Shown piece after piece: positions 25,867 to 35,096 of a DNA stretch of 64,000 bases. Made by a program: the position numbers and the translations under genes. How positions within the stretch are numbered: the stretch's first letter is position 1; each line of letters starts with the position of its first letter. The DNA is from an uncultured Bryobacterales bacterium (GTDB taxonomy: Bacteria > Acidobacteriota > Terriglobia > Bryobacterales > UBA6623). The notes under the pieces were generated by a model that was not told the origin of the DNA, did no database searches, and worked only from the letters and a program-made list of their open reading frames with translations. The stretch lies in assembly GCA_951813065.1 (NCBI GenBank), contig CATOTH010000009.1, positions 496,001-560,000 on the forward strand, written 5' to 3'.

Positions 25867-26448
25867 ATGCAAATTCCACGAATTCTGATCCTTTTGGCCA
25901 TGATGGCAGGCGTATTCGCGTTCTCGGCTTGCAGCGCCGAAGAGGCGATGGACCCCGTCGCCGAGATTGCAGAAGAAGAAGCGCAAGAACCCGAGCGCAT
26001 CAGCCCGCATGAGACCGTCTCGACAATGCTCGGGGAAGCCAGCATCTCGATCACCTATGGACGTCCGTACAAGAAGGAGCGTGTGATCTACGGCGGCTTG
26101 GTGCCCTTCGGAGAGGTCTGGCGAACCGGTGCTGACGAGGCAACCACGCTGGAAACGGACCGGGACTTGATGGTTGGGGAACTGCACGTGCCGGCGGGAA
26201 TCTACTCTCTGTTTACGGTTCCAGGCGAAGGCGAATGGATGCTGATCGTCAACAAGGTTGCCGAACAGTGGGGGGCGTTCAGCTACGACGAAACTCAGGA
26301 CCTAGGAAGAGTGCCGATGAGTGTGTCGACATCTGAGGAGATGACCGAGCAACTCACTATAGGGATTGAGGCGGGCGAGGGGTCGAACGGAACGCTGCGC
26401 GTCGTTTGGGACCAGACAGTCGCGACTGCAGCCGTCTTGGCTCACTGA
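25867..26448 (+). CDS. DUF2911 lipoprotein
   Basis: 193 residues from ATG 25867, giving a lipoprotein signal with lipobox FAFSAC (Cys about residue 21). An acidic linker follows, then a DUF2911 domain recognised by RISPHETVSTMLGEASISIT, YGRPYKKERVIYGGLVPFGE, VWRTGADEATTLETD, and LHVPAGIYSLFTVPGEGEW. The family is common in Acidobacteriota and Bacteroidota and has no assigned biochemical role. The upstream in-frame extension lacks a plausible signal and was left out. Confidence 0.88.
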   Translation: MQIPRILILLAMMAGVFAFSACSAEEAMDPVAEIAEEEAQEPERISPHETVSTMLGEASISITYGRPYKKERVIYGGLVPFGEVWRTGADEATTLETDRDLMVGELHVPAGIYSLFTVPGEGEWMLIVNKVAEQWGAFSYDETQDLGRVPMSVSTSEEMTEQLTIGIEAGEGSNGTLRVVWDQTVATAAVLAH

Positions 26449-27211
26449 TCAGTGCCCGATTTCGGGGAGTCCGCCCTGCCATTGGGCGATCGATGCACGC
26501 GGTCCCGCAATGAGCGCTCGTAGTCGTAGGCAACGTGAGTTGTCGCTGTAGATGTCCCGGCCTGGTCCGCCAGCCCCACAGACCGCAGTGAAGCCACTCA
26601 AGTTCACTTCCGAGAGGACTCAATACGACGGTACGACGTCAAGTGAGCTTGGACAGATCGAGAAATAGGGCTCTACCGTGGCGGGAGGCCTTAGACTTCC
26701 TTCGCTCCGAGTCACCGAATCTAGAAGAAGACACACACTTGGCCTTGAATTCCCCGCATGGCAATGACGCCACGCGCGTAGCTTGAATGAGTACGCTCGC
26801 GATCTCTTTCTTGCGTGGGATCGATCTGACTTGTGACCAGTCTTCCCGAATCCTGCGAAGAACAGGCTGACGGACAGGAATGAGAACAGCTCCGGGCAGA
26901 GGATGTCTTCGAGTTCCCATCAGGACTGTCCGCCAATGCTGGTTACGGTGGTGTTAGACGCACTGAAATCTCCTGCTTGGAATCCACCGTCGCAGGCCGT
27001 CCCACAACACCGTCGTCAAATATCGCCGGTGCCAGAATCTTGCCCGGTGGCGCGCTGGTGGAGCGAGCGCTACCAAGACTGGAAGAATGGCCAAGTTGGT
27101 GAGAAACCTTCGCGCGAATCCACGAATCAGGTGATCCAGATTGTGGGCCTTTCTGGGCCCCGAGTCCCGTCGAGAACCCCCAAGTTGCTGGTGCCTTGCT
27201 AGGCTGTAGCG
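26449..27211. other. Intergenic about 760 bp, no convincing gene
   Basis: Several short frames exist on both strands (for example minus 26639-26920, with a KKEIASVLIQATRVASL segment), but none has a ribosome site, signal peptide or recognisable family. Composition is less GC-rich than the flanking genes. It may be decayed coding DNA like the relic at 28961-29214, but I could not match it to anything. Confidence 0.4.
27200..27205 (+). promoter_or_regulatory. Candidate -10 box for the M28 peptidase gene
   Basis: TAGGCT in a GCTAGGCTG context, 6 nt before the ATG at 27212; no room for a ribosome binding site. Confidence 0.35.
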
Positions 27212-28885
27212 ATGATCCGACTGTTGCTGGTTTGCGTATCGATCGTTCTGCCGTCGGGGCTCCTGGTTGCCAACGATAACCCGGATCTCGAAGTCGTCAG
27301 TCGGATCAAGCAGGAAGCCTACGAGAATAGCCAGGTGATGGAGCATCTCTTCCATCTCGTGGATGTATACGGCCCTCGGTTCACGAATTCACCCGGCTTC
27401 ATGGGGTCGGCGAAGTGGGCCGCGGAGCAACTCCAGGGTTGGGGCCTCGTGAATGCTGAGCTTGAGGAATGGGGCCCTTTCGGCCAAGGCTGGTCAAGGG
27501 AGTATTTCTCGGCCCATCTGGTTGGCCCCCAATACGAGCAGTTGATAGGCGTTCCGCTGGGATGGAGCCCGTCAACAGCCGGCATGCTGTCCGGCACGCC
27601 CGTACTCGCCCCGATCAGGCGTGACAGTCGCTTGGCGCGAGACGAGCGGGCTGTTGACGAATACATCGCACGATGGAAGGGCCAGCTCTCGGGAGCCTTG
27701 GTCATGATCAGCGAGGTGAAAAAGATCCGACCGCAGAGCCGGCCTGCATTGCATCGATTCTCGAGTACCGAGTTGCAAGAACTGACAAAGGCTAGGCCCG
27801 CATCGCCACCCATCGACTACCTCGATCGCGATCTAGCGATCCCGGAGGATCCGGAGGACCGGCGCAATTTCTTCATGAAGGCACCGGCTTGGTTTTCCGA
27901 GTACAGATCAAAGGAACGAAGGAAGGTGCAGTCGAAGCTCAATGGATTCCTGGTCTCGGAAGGCGTCCGGCTCGTGATCCATCCGGCCAGCCGGGGCGAT
28001 GGCGGCACCGTGTTCCCCCCTCGCTCAGGAAACCGGTACGTAGAAGATACACTTCCCCCTCCGTCGATTGCACTCACCCCCGAGCACTACAACCGGATCT
28101 ATCGGCTGATTGACAAGGGTGTTGGCGCGACGATCGAAGCCGAGGTGCGGACAACAATCTACAAGGAGAACCTGAACTCAATCAACGTTGTCGCGGAAAT
28201 TCCCGGCACGACAAAGGCCGACGAGCTGGTCATGCTCGGAGGGCATCTTGATTCTACAGCGGCAGCGCTCGGGGCGACGGACAACGGAGCGGGTTGCGCG
28301 GTGATGATGGAGGCCGTCCGTCTGCTCAAGGTCCTAGACCTGCCTCTTGCAAGAACTGTGCGAATCATTCTTTGGGGCGGCGAGGAGCAAGGGCTGCTGG
28401 GATCGAAGGCGTATGTGAAAGAGCACTTCGGAAATCCAGAGACGATGGAACTCACCGAGAATCATGCGAAGTTGTCTGGCTACTTCAACGTCGATAACGG
28501 CACAGGCAAGATTCGTGGAGTCTACCTGCAGGGCAACGACCGGGTTCGGTCGATCTTCCAGCAGTGGCTCGGACCTTTTCGTGACATGGACGCCACGACC
28601 TTGAGTATTCGCAGTACCGGTGGCACGGACCACCTGTCGTTCGACGCTGTTGGGCTTCCCGGGTTCCAGTTCATTCAGGACCGTGTGGAGTACGAAACGC
28701 GCTCGCATCACTCCAACATGGACGCCTATGACCGTGCCCAGGCGGCGGACTTGATCCAAGCGTCGATCATTGTTGCCTCATTCGTCTACCAGGCGGCCAA
28801 CCGCGATGAGCTGCTTCCCAGGAAACCCCTGCCAAAGCCCCAGCCGCTGTCCAAACCGGAGTCCGACGAGGCCGGAAGTCACTGA
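27212..28885 (+). CDS. Exported M28-family zinc aminopeptidase
   Basis: 557 residues with signal peptide MIRLLLVCVSIVLPSGLLVA. The protease-associated-type region occupies the first half. The two-zinc M28 site is complete in the second half: GGHLDSTAAALGATDNGAG (His and bridging Asp), WGGEEQGLLGS (catalytic Glu-Glu), GYFNVDNGTGKIRG (Asp) and TRSHHSNMDAYD (His). It would cleave N-terminal residues from peptides in the periplasm or outside. The C-terminus is a Pro/Lys-rich tail (PRKPLPKPQPLSKP). Stands alone. Confidence 0.93.
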   Translation: MIRLLLVCVSIVLPSGLLVANDNPDLEVVSRIKQEAYENSQVMEHLFHLVDVYGPRFTNSPGFMGSAKWAAEQLQGWGLVNAELEEWGPFGQGWSREYFSAHLVGPQYEQLIGVPLGWSPSTAGMLSGTPVLAPIRRDSRLARDERAVDEYIARWKGQLSGALVMISEVKKIRPQSRPALHRFSSTELQELTKARPASPPIDYLDRDLAIPEDPEDRRNFFMKAPAWFSEYRSKERRKVQSKLNGFLVSEGVRLVIHPASRGDGGTVFPPRSGNRYVEDTLPPPSIALTPEHYNRIYRLIDKGVGATIEAEVRTTIYKENLNSINVVAEIPGTTKADELVMLGGHLDSTAAALGATDNGAGCAVMMEAVRLLKVLDLPLARTVRIILWGGEEQGLLGSKAYVKEHFGNPETMELTENHAKLSGYFNVDNGTGKIRGVYLQGNDRVRSIFQQWLGPFRDMDATTLSIRSTGGTDHLSFDAVGLPGFQFIQDRVEYETRSHHSNMDAYDRAQAADLIQASIIVASFVYQAANRDELLPRKPLPKPQPLSKPESDEAGSH

Positions 28886-28960
28886 TCCAGTCCGGATTCC
28901 GAATCCTCGAGGAGTTGTCGCACTTGCCCGCGGGGCGAATGGGGCTTGATTCCGTCCCCC

Positions 28961-29214
28961 TCACCGGACCTCGGGACACGGGATGAGCCCGCGCGGGCCT
29001 TCTGTCGATTCCATCACCAAGCCTGCGCGATTCGGATACGATCCGGTCAGTGACGCTCTTGAAGGTGTGCAGACCGAAGATGGCGAACAGATTGACGCGA
29101 GAGATCCGAGCCCTCGCCCGCCATTCGAACCGTTTGCGGAATATCGCACATGGTCCAGCCGAACGGTCCGATGTCCCCTAGCCCGGTCGCGTCCCTTGTG
29201 ATGGTGTAGGAAAC
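28961..29214 (-). pseudogene. Decayed arylsulfatase, N-terminal fragment with frameshift
   Basis: Two minus-strand frames together spell a sulfatase N-terminus. One frame reads RDATGLGDIGPFG (codons from about 29196 to 29160), then a divergent stretch ending in RMAGEG. These align position by position with the DDLGYGDIGPFG...DRMAAEG start of S1 arylsulfatases. The next frame reads SVCTPSRASLTGSYPNRAGL (Cys codon 29069-29071), the formylglycine signature with one Leu missing. The distance from the GDIG to the Cys is 107 nt, about 36 codons, as in intact enzymes. A frameshift is therefore needed between about 29100 and 29075. The fragment ends at a stop at 28961, and no C-terminal domain follows. 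Confidence 0.72.
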
Positions 29215-29426
29215 TGGGCTGCCTGGCTTCCCGACCGCGACCCCAAGGTGGACAGGCGCGAGCGTTCGGGCTGGCTTCTTCTTTGGAGGCCCCCTGCCGG
29301 CTGGCCAGGGACGCGGTTCTAGCGGCTCGCTTCTGGCGCGGCGAACTCAACAGTTAGCGCAATGGACGGGCCGGCCCGCACCGGCGGTCAAGCCGATTGG
29401 ATCATTGTTGCTGCTGGAAAGCGTGC

Positions 29427-29432
29427 TAGCCT
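29427..29432 (+). promoter_or_regulatory. Candidate -10 box for the PHP gene
   Basis: TAGCCT in a GCTAGCCTG context, 11 nt before the ATG at 29444. Confidence 0.3.
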
Positions 29433-29443
29433 GTGGCTACTCA

Positions 29444-30427
29444 ATGCGGCTCGCCCAGATTCGAATTGTCCTCTTTCTCGTAGCAGCCCTCGCGTGGATC
29501 GCGGAAACATCTCAGTTACCTAGCAAGGGGCCGGAGCTTCGGTGGTATAAGGGCAATCTGCACTCTCACACGATCAACAGTGACGGAGATAGTGCGCCGG
29601 ATGCCGTTGCTCGTTGGTACAAGGAGCGTCGATATAGCTTCCTCGCACTCACAGACCACAACTACTTCACCGACCCGCAGGGCCTGGGCTCGATCCTGGG
29701 TGCCAAGGAGCGGTTCCTGCTGATCACCGGAGAGGAAGTCACGTCGAAGTACGATGACGCTCCAATCCATGTCAATGCGTTCCGTCTGAGGGAAACGATT
29801 GAACCGTTCTTCGGGGAAGGCATTCTTGCAACCCTGCAGGGCAACGTGGACTCGATTCGCGCTGCTGGGGCCGTCCCTTCGTTGAACCATCCACAGTTTC
29901 GATGGGCGATCGACGCCGCCACTCTCGCGCAGGTTCGCAATCTCGGTTTGTTTGAGGTCTATAACGGTAGTCCCGACACGAATAACGAGTGGGGCCTCGA
30001 AGAGATATGGGACAACGCTTTGACAGCTGGACAGAAACTCTACGGAATCGCTGTCGACGATGCCCACGAGTTCAAGCAATTCGGGCCGAACCGGTCAAAT
30101 CCGGGTGACGGGTGGGTCGAGGTGCGCGCGCCGGAACTCTCGCAAGAAGCGATCCTGGAGGCTCTGGGCAGGGGGGAGTTCTACGCTTCCACTGGAGTGA
30201 AACTTGACGCAGTGCATCGTAGTTCGGGACGACTCGAGATTCGGGTGGCGCAGCAGAGCGACCAGCAGTACCGCACGGTGTTCGTCGGCAGGGCGGGGCG
30301 GGTCTTGGATCGGGTCACTGGGTTGGAAGCCAGCTATCGTCTTCGGCCCGGGGACGGCTATGTGCGGGCCACGATTACCGATTCTTCCGGTGGCATGGCG
30401 TGGGTGCAGCCGGTTTTCCAGGAATGA
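29444..30427 (+). CDS. Exported PHP-domain phosphoesterase-like protein
   Basis: 327 residues from ATG 29444, selected because it begins with the signal peptide MRLAQIRIVLFLVAALAWIA. PHP-type metal-binding motifs: KGNLHSHTINSDGD (HxH), FLALTDHNYF (DH), LLITGEEVTS (Glu), NAFRL after an HVN segment, SLNHPQF (His) and GIAVDDAHEF (DxH). The family hydrolyses phosphoesters or acts as a metal-dependent hydrolase; a secreted version could work on extracellular phosphate or glycan derivatives. The C-terminal 80 residues form a beta-sandwich-like tail. Substrate unknown. Confidence 0.85.
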   Translation: MRLAQIRIVLFLVAALAWIAETSQLPSKGPELRWYKGNLHSHTINSDGDSAPDAVARWYKERRYSFLALTDHNYFTDPQGLGSILGAKERFLLITGEEVTSKYDDAPIHVNAFRLRETIEPFFGEGILATLQGNVDSIRAAGAVPSLNHPQFRWAIDAATLAQVRNLGLFEVYNGSPDTNNEWGLEEIWDNALTAGQKLYGIAVDDAHEFKQFGPNRSNPGDGWVEVRAPELSQEAILEALGRGEFYASTGVKLDAVHRSSGRLEIRVAQQSDQQYRTVFVGRAGRVLDRVTGLEASYRLRPGDGYVRATITDSSGGMAWVQPVFQE

Positions 30428-30689
30428 CGGCGAATGGTGTCTAGCGCTCCATTCAATTCAAGGCAGGTCTGGAGGCCGGGGTCGCCGCAAGTAAGAGTTC
30501 TACATTTGTGCGAGTTCGAGAGGCAATTGCAATCCGCCGGCAATTCCGGCCCGTGTTGTGTGCCAGAGGCCGTGCGCGCAGATCTTTGCGAAAGCATTAC
30601 AGGAATGGCGGTTTTCTGCGTACCTTTCGGTGTGGGGTAACGCCTTAACGGATATAGTTAATGGCAAGAGGCCAAGGGAGACGAGCGTC

Positions 30690-32138
30690 ATGAAGAAGGC
30701 TAGGGTAACAGTTAACATTCGCAAGGATACTGCGGTGGCGCCTGGCCCAGTTCCGGTTCCAGACCAAGAGTTGGCTGAGCGATCCATGCCCCGTGGTGCG
30801 ATGTGGATTCTTGCGCTGGCGGGTGTCGCGATTGGCGTGGGGATCTACAGCGCGACTCAGAGCCAACCCTCCCAGCCCTCGACCTCGGCGTCCAAAGCGA
30901 TCGCAACCGTCACGGTCGAGGAGAAGCAATTTGAGAGCACCATCCGCGCGGGTGGAACTGTTGGCGCCGTCGACTCGGCGCTGATTCGCGCCCCCCGAAT
31001 GCGTGGTGGCCGGGATCGCGGAGGCGGCGGCGGAGGCGGCGGCGGAGGCGGAACCGCGCTTACAATTGAGTCCCTGGCCACGCCTGGCAGTATCGTTCAG
31101 AAAGGCGATGTCGTCGCGGCCTTCGAGTCGCGTAGTACCGAGGACATGATGGACACGTTTCGGTCAAACGTCGCGCAGGTGCGGCGCAGATCGACAAGTC
31201 AGAAAGCATCGTTGCTGATTTCTGCGGAAACGCTCCGTCAGGAGCTTCACAAGGCAAGGGCAGATGCGGCGAAAGCTAAGTTGGACCTGCGAACTTCCGA
31301 GGTGAAGTCCAAGATCCAGGCGGAGATCCTAGCATTGCAGGCAGAACAGCAGGAGGCTGCTGCTGATCAATTGGAAGACGAGGTCAGGCTCAGCGAGATT
31401 GCCGACAACGCCACCGAAAGAACCTTGGATATCGACGTACAACTGGCGGATAACCGGTTGGAACGCACCTCTTTTGATCTCGACAAGATGGTGATTCGGA
31501 CTCCCGTATCGGGCTTGGTCGTGATGGAGACGATGATGCAGCGGAATACGCCCAGCCAGGCGGCTGCGGGGGATCAAGTCTATCCAGGTGCGTACTTCCT
31601 CCGAATCGTCGATCTCTCAAGGATGGCCGTGTTTGCGCACTTAAACCAAGCCGACGCTCAGCTGATCCAGATTGGCGCTCCAGCCGGTGTTCGGCTCGAC
31701 GCCTATCCGGGCGCGGTCTTCGAAGGTCGCGTTGCGTCCATGGGTGCCATGGCGGTCGGGGCGGGCTCGTCTGGGGGAGGCAGAGGCTCGCGGGGGTCTT
31801 CGCGCAGCTCAGGGGGGCAGTGGGTCAGGCAAGTTCCGCTCGAGATAGAGATCCTGTCTGACGATGAGCGGATCAAGCCCGACCTTTCGGCGAGTGGAGA
31901 CATTCGAATCGCCTTCAGCGATGCAGCTCTGGTCGTGCCCCGCTCGGCGCTTGGTGACTCGGATGGCCGCAAGGTGGTCTGGGTGCTGGAGGATGATCGG
32001 TTTGTGGTTCGGCCAATCGAGGTTGGATTGCTCAGCGACACCGAGGCAACAGTGGTATCGGGTCTGCGGGCCGGGGAAGTGATCTCTTCTCAGCCAATCG
32101 GGGATCAAGGCGAACCAGTCGCGTCGCGAAGCGACTAG
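30690..32138 (+). CDS. HlyD/RND-type membrane fusion protein with poly-Gly insert
   Basis: 482 residues from ATG 30690, preceded by AGGGAG. One membrane anchor (about 37-55, MWILALAGVAIGVGIY) and a periplasmic adaptor. A lipoyl half-motif (VDSALIRAP) is split by an arginine/glycine segment with a run of 11 Gly, then GSIVQKGDVVAAFES. A long coiled-coil hairpin (about 145-245, rich in QAEQQEAA and LRQELHKARAD), the returning lipoyl half (DKMVIRTPVSGLVVMETM), a beta-barrel with a second Gly/Ser/Arg insert, and a membrane-proximal domain complete the adaptor. Adaptors link inner-membrane pumps to outer-membrane channels, yet no ABC/RND permease or TolC gene is adjacent. A TATAGT at 30653-30658 is a possible -10. 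Confidence 0.87.
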   Translation: MKKARVTVNIRKDTAVAPGPVPVPDQELAERSMPRGAMWILALAGVAIGVGIYSATQSQPSQPSTSASKAIATVTVEEKQFESTIRAGGTVGAVDSALIRAPRMRGGRDRGGGGGGGGGGGTALTIESLATPGSIVQKGDVVAAFESRSTEDMMDTFRSNVAQVRRRSTSQKASLLISAETLRQELHKARADAAKAKLDLRTSEVKSKIQAEILALQAEQQEAAADQLEDEVRLSEIADNATERTLDIDVQLADNRLERTSFDLDKMVIRTPVSGLVVMETMMQRNTPSQAAAGDQVYPGAYFLRIVDLSRMAVFAHLNQADAQLIQIGAPAGVRLDAYPGAVFEGRVASMGAMAVGAGSSGGGRGSRGSSRSSGGQWVRQVPLEIEILSDDERIKPDLSASGDIRIAFSDAALVVPRSALGDSDGRKVVWVLEDDRFVVRPIEVGLLSDTEATVVSGLRAGEVISSQPIGDQGEPVASRSD

Positions 32139-32284
32139 AACGCGTCCCTCTGGGGGACCGCCCGGAACTCCTCGGCCAGGGCGGCGGAGCGGCGTCTACT
32201 TGCTTTCTCAAGGCGAATTCAATGTCTCGCTGCGCGGACCTGCGGTGCCGCAGTTGGCGAGCAAGCTCAAGGCAGGTGGAGTGA

Positions 32285-34960
32285 CTACAGGCCCGAGAGT
32301 GTGTCCCGAATCCTTTCGATCTGGGATTCGTAGTCGGCCAGCTTTTGCCGTAGCGAGTTCACCACGTGCTCGGGGGCTTTCGAGACGAAGCCTTCGTTTC
32401 CAAGCCGTCCTCGCGCCCCCTTGGCTGCCCGCTCGAGGTTGTCGAGTTGCTTCCGGAGCCTAGCTCGCAGGGCCACTCTGCGGACCTCTGGCAGTTCCAG
32501 TGCCATGTCGAAGTCGGCTGTGTGGCCCATTGCTTCGCTCGAGGCTGCCTTCCCGCGCTCGGCGGCAAGCCGAACGCCGGCTAGGCGCCCGAGAGCCAGC
32601 CCTTCCCCTTCGACCACTTCGCGAACGATTCTGTCGTCGCTGTGAATCGTTCCCGTCAGCAAGTCCTTTGGCGGAATATTCATCTCGGCTCGAAGGTTTC
32701 GCGCCGTCGTCACAAGACTCTGAAGGATCGCTACCCGCCGCACGGCACTCGAATCGTCATCAGCCGACTGAGGCACGGGGTACGCTGATAGCGCGATTGA
32801 CTTGGGACGTCCGGGCGTCTTGGCGGTTAGCCTCTGCCAAAGATCCTCAGTGATGAACGGCATCACGGGATGTAGAAGGCGCAGGGAGCGCTCGGTCGCG
32901 GCGAGCATGTTCTTCCAGCCGTTCGTTAACCCCGTCCCGTCGGCGAAATCGAGTTTCTTCAGCTCGATGTACCAGTCGCAGAACTCGTGCCAAAAGAACT
33001 GATATAGCGTTGCGGCGACTTCGTGGTAGCGGAACCTCGCGATGTTCTGGTTGACCTCGTCAGCGACAGTGCTCAATCTCGAAAAGATCCACCGGTCTGC
33101 GAGTGACACCTTGCCGGTCGCTTCGTCGGGCAGGGGACGGAAGGCAGCGAGATCTGGGGGGGTCCAGACTTCGGCGCCCGCCTTTTCCAGACTCATTCCG
33201 ACAAAGCGCAGCGCATTCCAAACCTTGTTGGCGAAAGTCCTGTACCCCGCGATTCGCTCCTCTTTCAGAACGACGTCTGATCCTTGGCCAGCCGACGCAA
33301 CCAACGCGAAGCGTACGGCATCCGTCCCGTAGCGCTCGGTCATCTGGATCGGGTCAATCACGTTCCCTTTCGTCTTGGACATCTTCTGCTTGTCGGCGTC
33401 TCGGACGAGCCCGTGAATGAACACCTTGCGGAACGGCGCTTCGCCGGTCATTGCGATACCGAGCATCATCATGCGCGCGACCCAGAAGAAAAGAATGTCG
33501 AATCCAGTGTTGAGAAGCGAGGTCGGATAGAAGGTCTTGAGGTCGTCGGTCTCGTCCGGCCAGCCCATGGTCGAGAAGGGCCACAGACCCGAACTGAACC
33601 AAGTGTCGAGGACATCGGATTCCCGGTGAGTGATTGCCTGCCCGCGGCGCGCCGCCTTCGCCTCGGCTTCCTCGACGGAACGCGCGACGACGAACGATCC
33701 GTCGGTCAAGTGCCAAGCCGGAATCTGGTGGCCCCACCATAGCTGCCGCGAGATGCACCAGTCCCGGATGTTGCGCATCCACTCGAAATAGTTGCGCTGC
33801 CACTGATCGGGAACGATCTCGGTCTGTCCTTCCTCCACGGCCTTGATTGCCGCGGCGGCCAGCGTCTTCGTGCGCACAAACCATTGGGTGGAAACTCTGG
33901 GTTCCACCGCGAGCCCTGATCGCTGGCTGCGCCCAATGTTGTTGGTGTACTCTTCGATCTTGTGGACCAAGCCCAGTGCCTGGAGGTCCGCGACCACGCG
34001 CTTGCGGGCCTCGTATCGATCCATGCCCGTGTACTTTCCGCCGCGATCGTTGATGCGTGCTTCCTCGTCCAGTACGGTGATGCACTCCAGGCCGTGGCGC
34101 TGGCCGGCTGCAAAGTCATTCGGATCGTGCGCGGGTGTGACTTTGACAATCCCGGTGCCGAATTCGGGATCGACGAATTCGTCGCAGATCACCGGCAGTT
34201 CGCGGCCGACGAGCGGCAAGGTAACGATCTTGCCGTGCAGGTGTCGGAAGCGAGGGTCGTCGGGATGAACGGCGACTGCGGTGTCCCCGAGCATGGTCTC
34301 GGGGCGAGTGGTGGCGACGACGACATACTCGCCAGGCGAGCCGTTGACTGGATAGCGGAGGTGCCAAAGCGAACCCTGCTGGCTCTCGTACTCCACCTCC
34401 AGGTCAGAAATCGCGGTGAGTGTACCGGGATCCCAGTTCACCATGTACTCGCCGCGGTAAATGAGGCCCCGTTCGTAGAGTCGGACGAAACACTCCCTGA
34501 CCGCCCGCGAAAGCCCCGTGTCCATCGTGAATCGCTCGCGCGTCCAGTCGCAGCTTGCGCCGACCCGCTTGAGTTGGCCGACAATCCTGTCTCCGTAAGT
34601 CTCCTTCCACGCCCACACATGCTCGAGAAACGTCTCGCGTCCGATCGCACGCCTGTCGACCCCTTCCTCGGCCAGCTGGCGCTCGACGAGCATTTGGGTC
34701 GCGATGCCGGCGTGGTCGGTGCCCGGCAGCCAGAGAACGTTATTCCCCTTCATTCGCTCCCAGCGCATAGTGATGTCAACTTGGGACGTCTCGAACATAT
34801 GCCCCATGTGCAGCGCACCGGTTACGTTTGGCGGCGGGATGACGAGCGAGAATACCGGCTTGGCTGAGGATGCGTCGGCCCGGAATAGTCCTTCGCTGAC
34901 CCACCACTCGGCCCACGCGGGTTCGATCCGCGATGGGTCATAGGCTTTATCCAATTGCAT
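32285..34960 (-). CDS. valS: Valyl-tRNA synthetase
   Basis: 891 residues from the ATG giving MQLDKAYDPSRIEPAWAEWW; the longer frame adds an unrelated leader. Class I synthetase motifs: PPPNVTGALHMGHMFETS (HIGH-type) and KMSKTKGNVIDP (KMSKS). The CP1 editing domain is present (VVVATTRPETMLGDTAVAVHP), as are the anticodon-binding domain (LMHPVMPFITEDLWQ-like, here LLHPVMPFITEDLWQRL) and a C-terminal coiled-coil (LDNLERAAKGARGRLGNEGF) characteristic of bacterial ValS. Charges tRNA-Val with editing of threonine. Convergent with the HlyD-like gene. Confidence 0.98.
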   Translation of the reverse strand: MQLDKAYDPSRIEPAWAEWWVSEGLFRADASSAKPVFSLVIPPPNVTGALHMGHMFETSQVDITMRWERMKGNNVLWLPGTDHAGIATQMLVERQLAEEGVDRRAIGRETFLEHVWAWKETYGDRIVGQLKRVGASCDWTRERFTMDTGLSRAVRECFVRLYERGLIYRGEYMVNWDPGTLTAISDLEVEYESQQGSLWHLRYPVNGSPGEYVVVATTRPETMLGDTAVAVHPDDPRFRHLHGKIVTLPLVGRELPVICDEFVDPEFGTGIVKVTPAHDPNDFAAGQRHGLECITVLDEEARINDRGGKYTGMDRYEARKRVVADLQALGLVHKIEEYTNNIGRSQRSGLAVEPRVSTQWFVRTKTLAAAAIKAVEEGQTEIVPDQWQRNYFEWMRNIRDWCISRQLWWGHQIPAWHLTDGSFVVARSVEEAEAKAARRGQAITHRESDVLDTWFSSGLWPFSTMGWPDETDDLKTFYPTSLLNTGFDILFFWVARMMMLGIAMTGEAPFRKVFIHGLVRDADKQKMSKTKGNVIDPIQMTERYGTDAVRFALVASAGQGSDVVLKEERIAGYRTFANKVWNALRFVGMSLEKAGAEVWTPPDLAAFRPLPDEATGKVSLADRWIFSRLSTVADEVNQNIARFRYHEVAATLYQFFWHEFCDWYIELKKLDFADGTGLTNGWKNMLAATERSLRLLHPVMPFITEDLWQRLTAKTPGRPKSIALSAYPVPQSADDDSSAVRRVAILQSLVTTARNLRAEMNIPPKDLLTGTIHSDDRIVREVVEGEGLALGRLAGVRLAAERGKAASSEAMGHTADFDMALELPEVRRVALRARLRKQLDNLERAAKGARGRLGNEGFVSKAPEHVVNSLRQKLADYESQIERIRDTLSGL

Positions 34961-35096
34961 TGATTCTTGTGGCGGGGAAGACGGTATTCCCAATGTACAC
35001 CAAGCCTTACGGCCGTGATTGGGACAGGTCGCCAAGCACATACCGCCGACCGGTGAACGGGACTTTCACGCCCGCAACGACCGTAGCGGGGATATC

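Noticed and set aside
32140..32284. Short hairpins (GTCCC...GGGAC; CTGCGG...CCGCAG) between the convergent HlyD-like and valS genes as a terminator
   Set aside because: No T-tract follows on either strand, and such stems are frequent by chance at this GC content.
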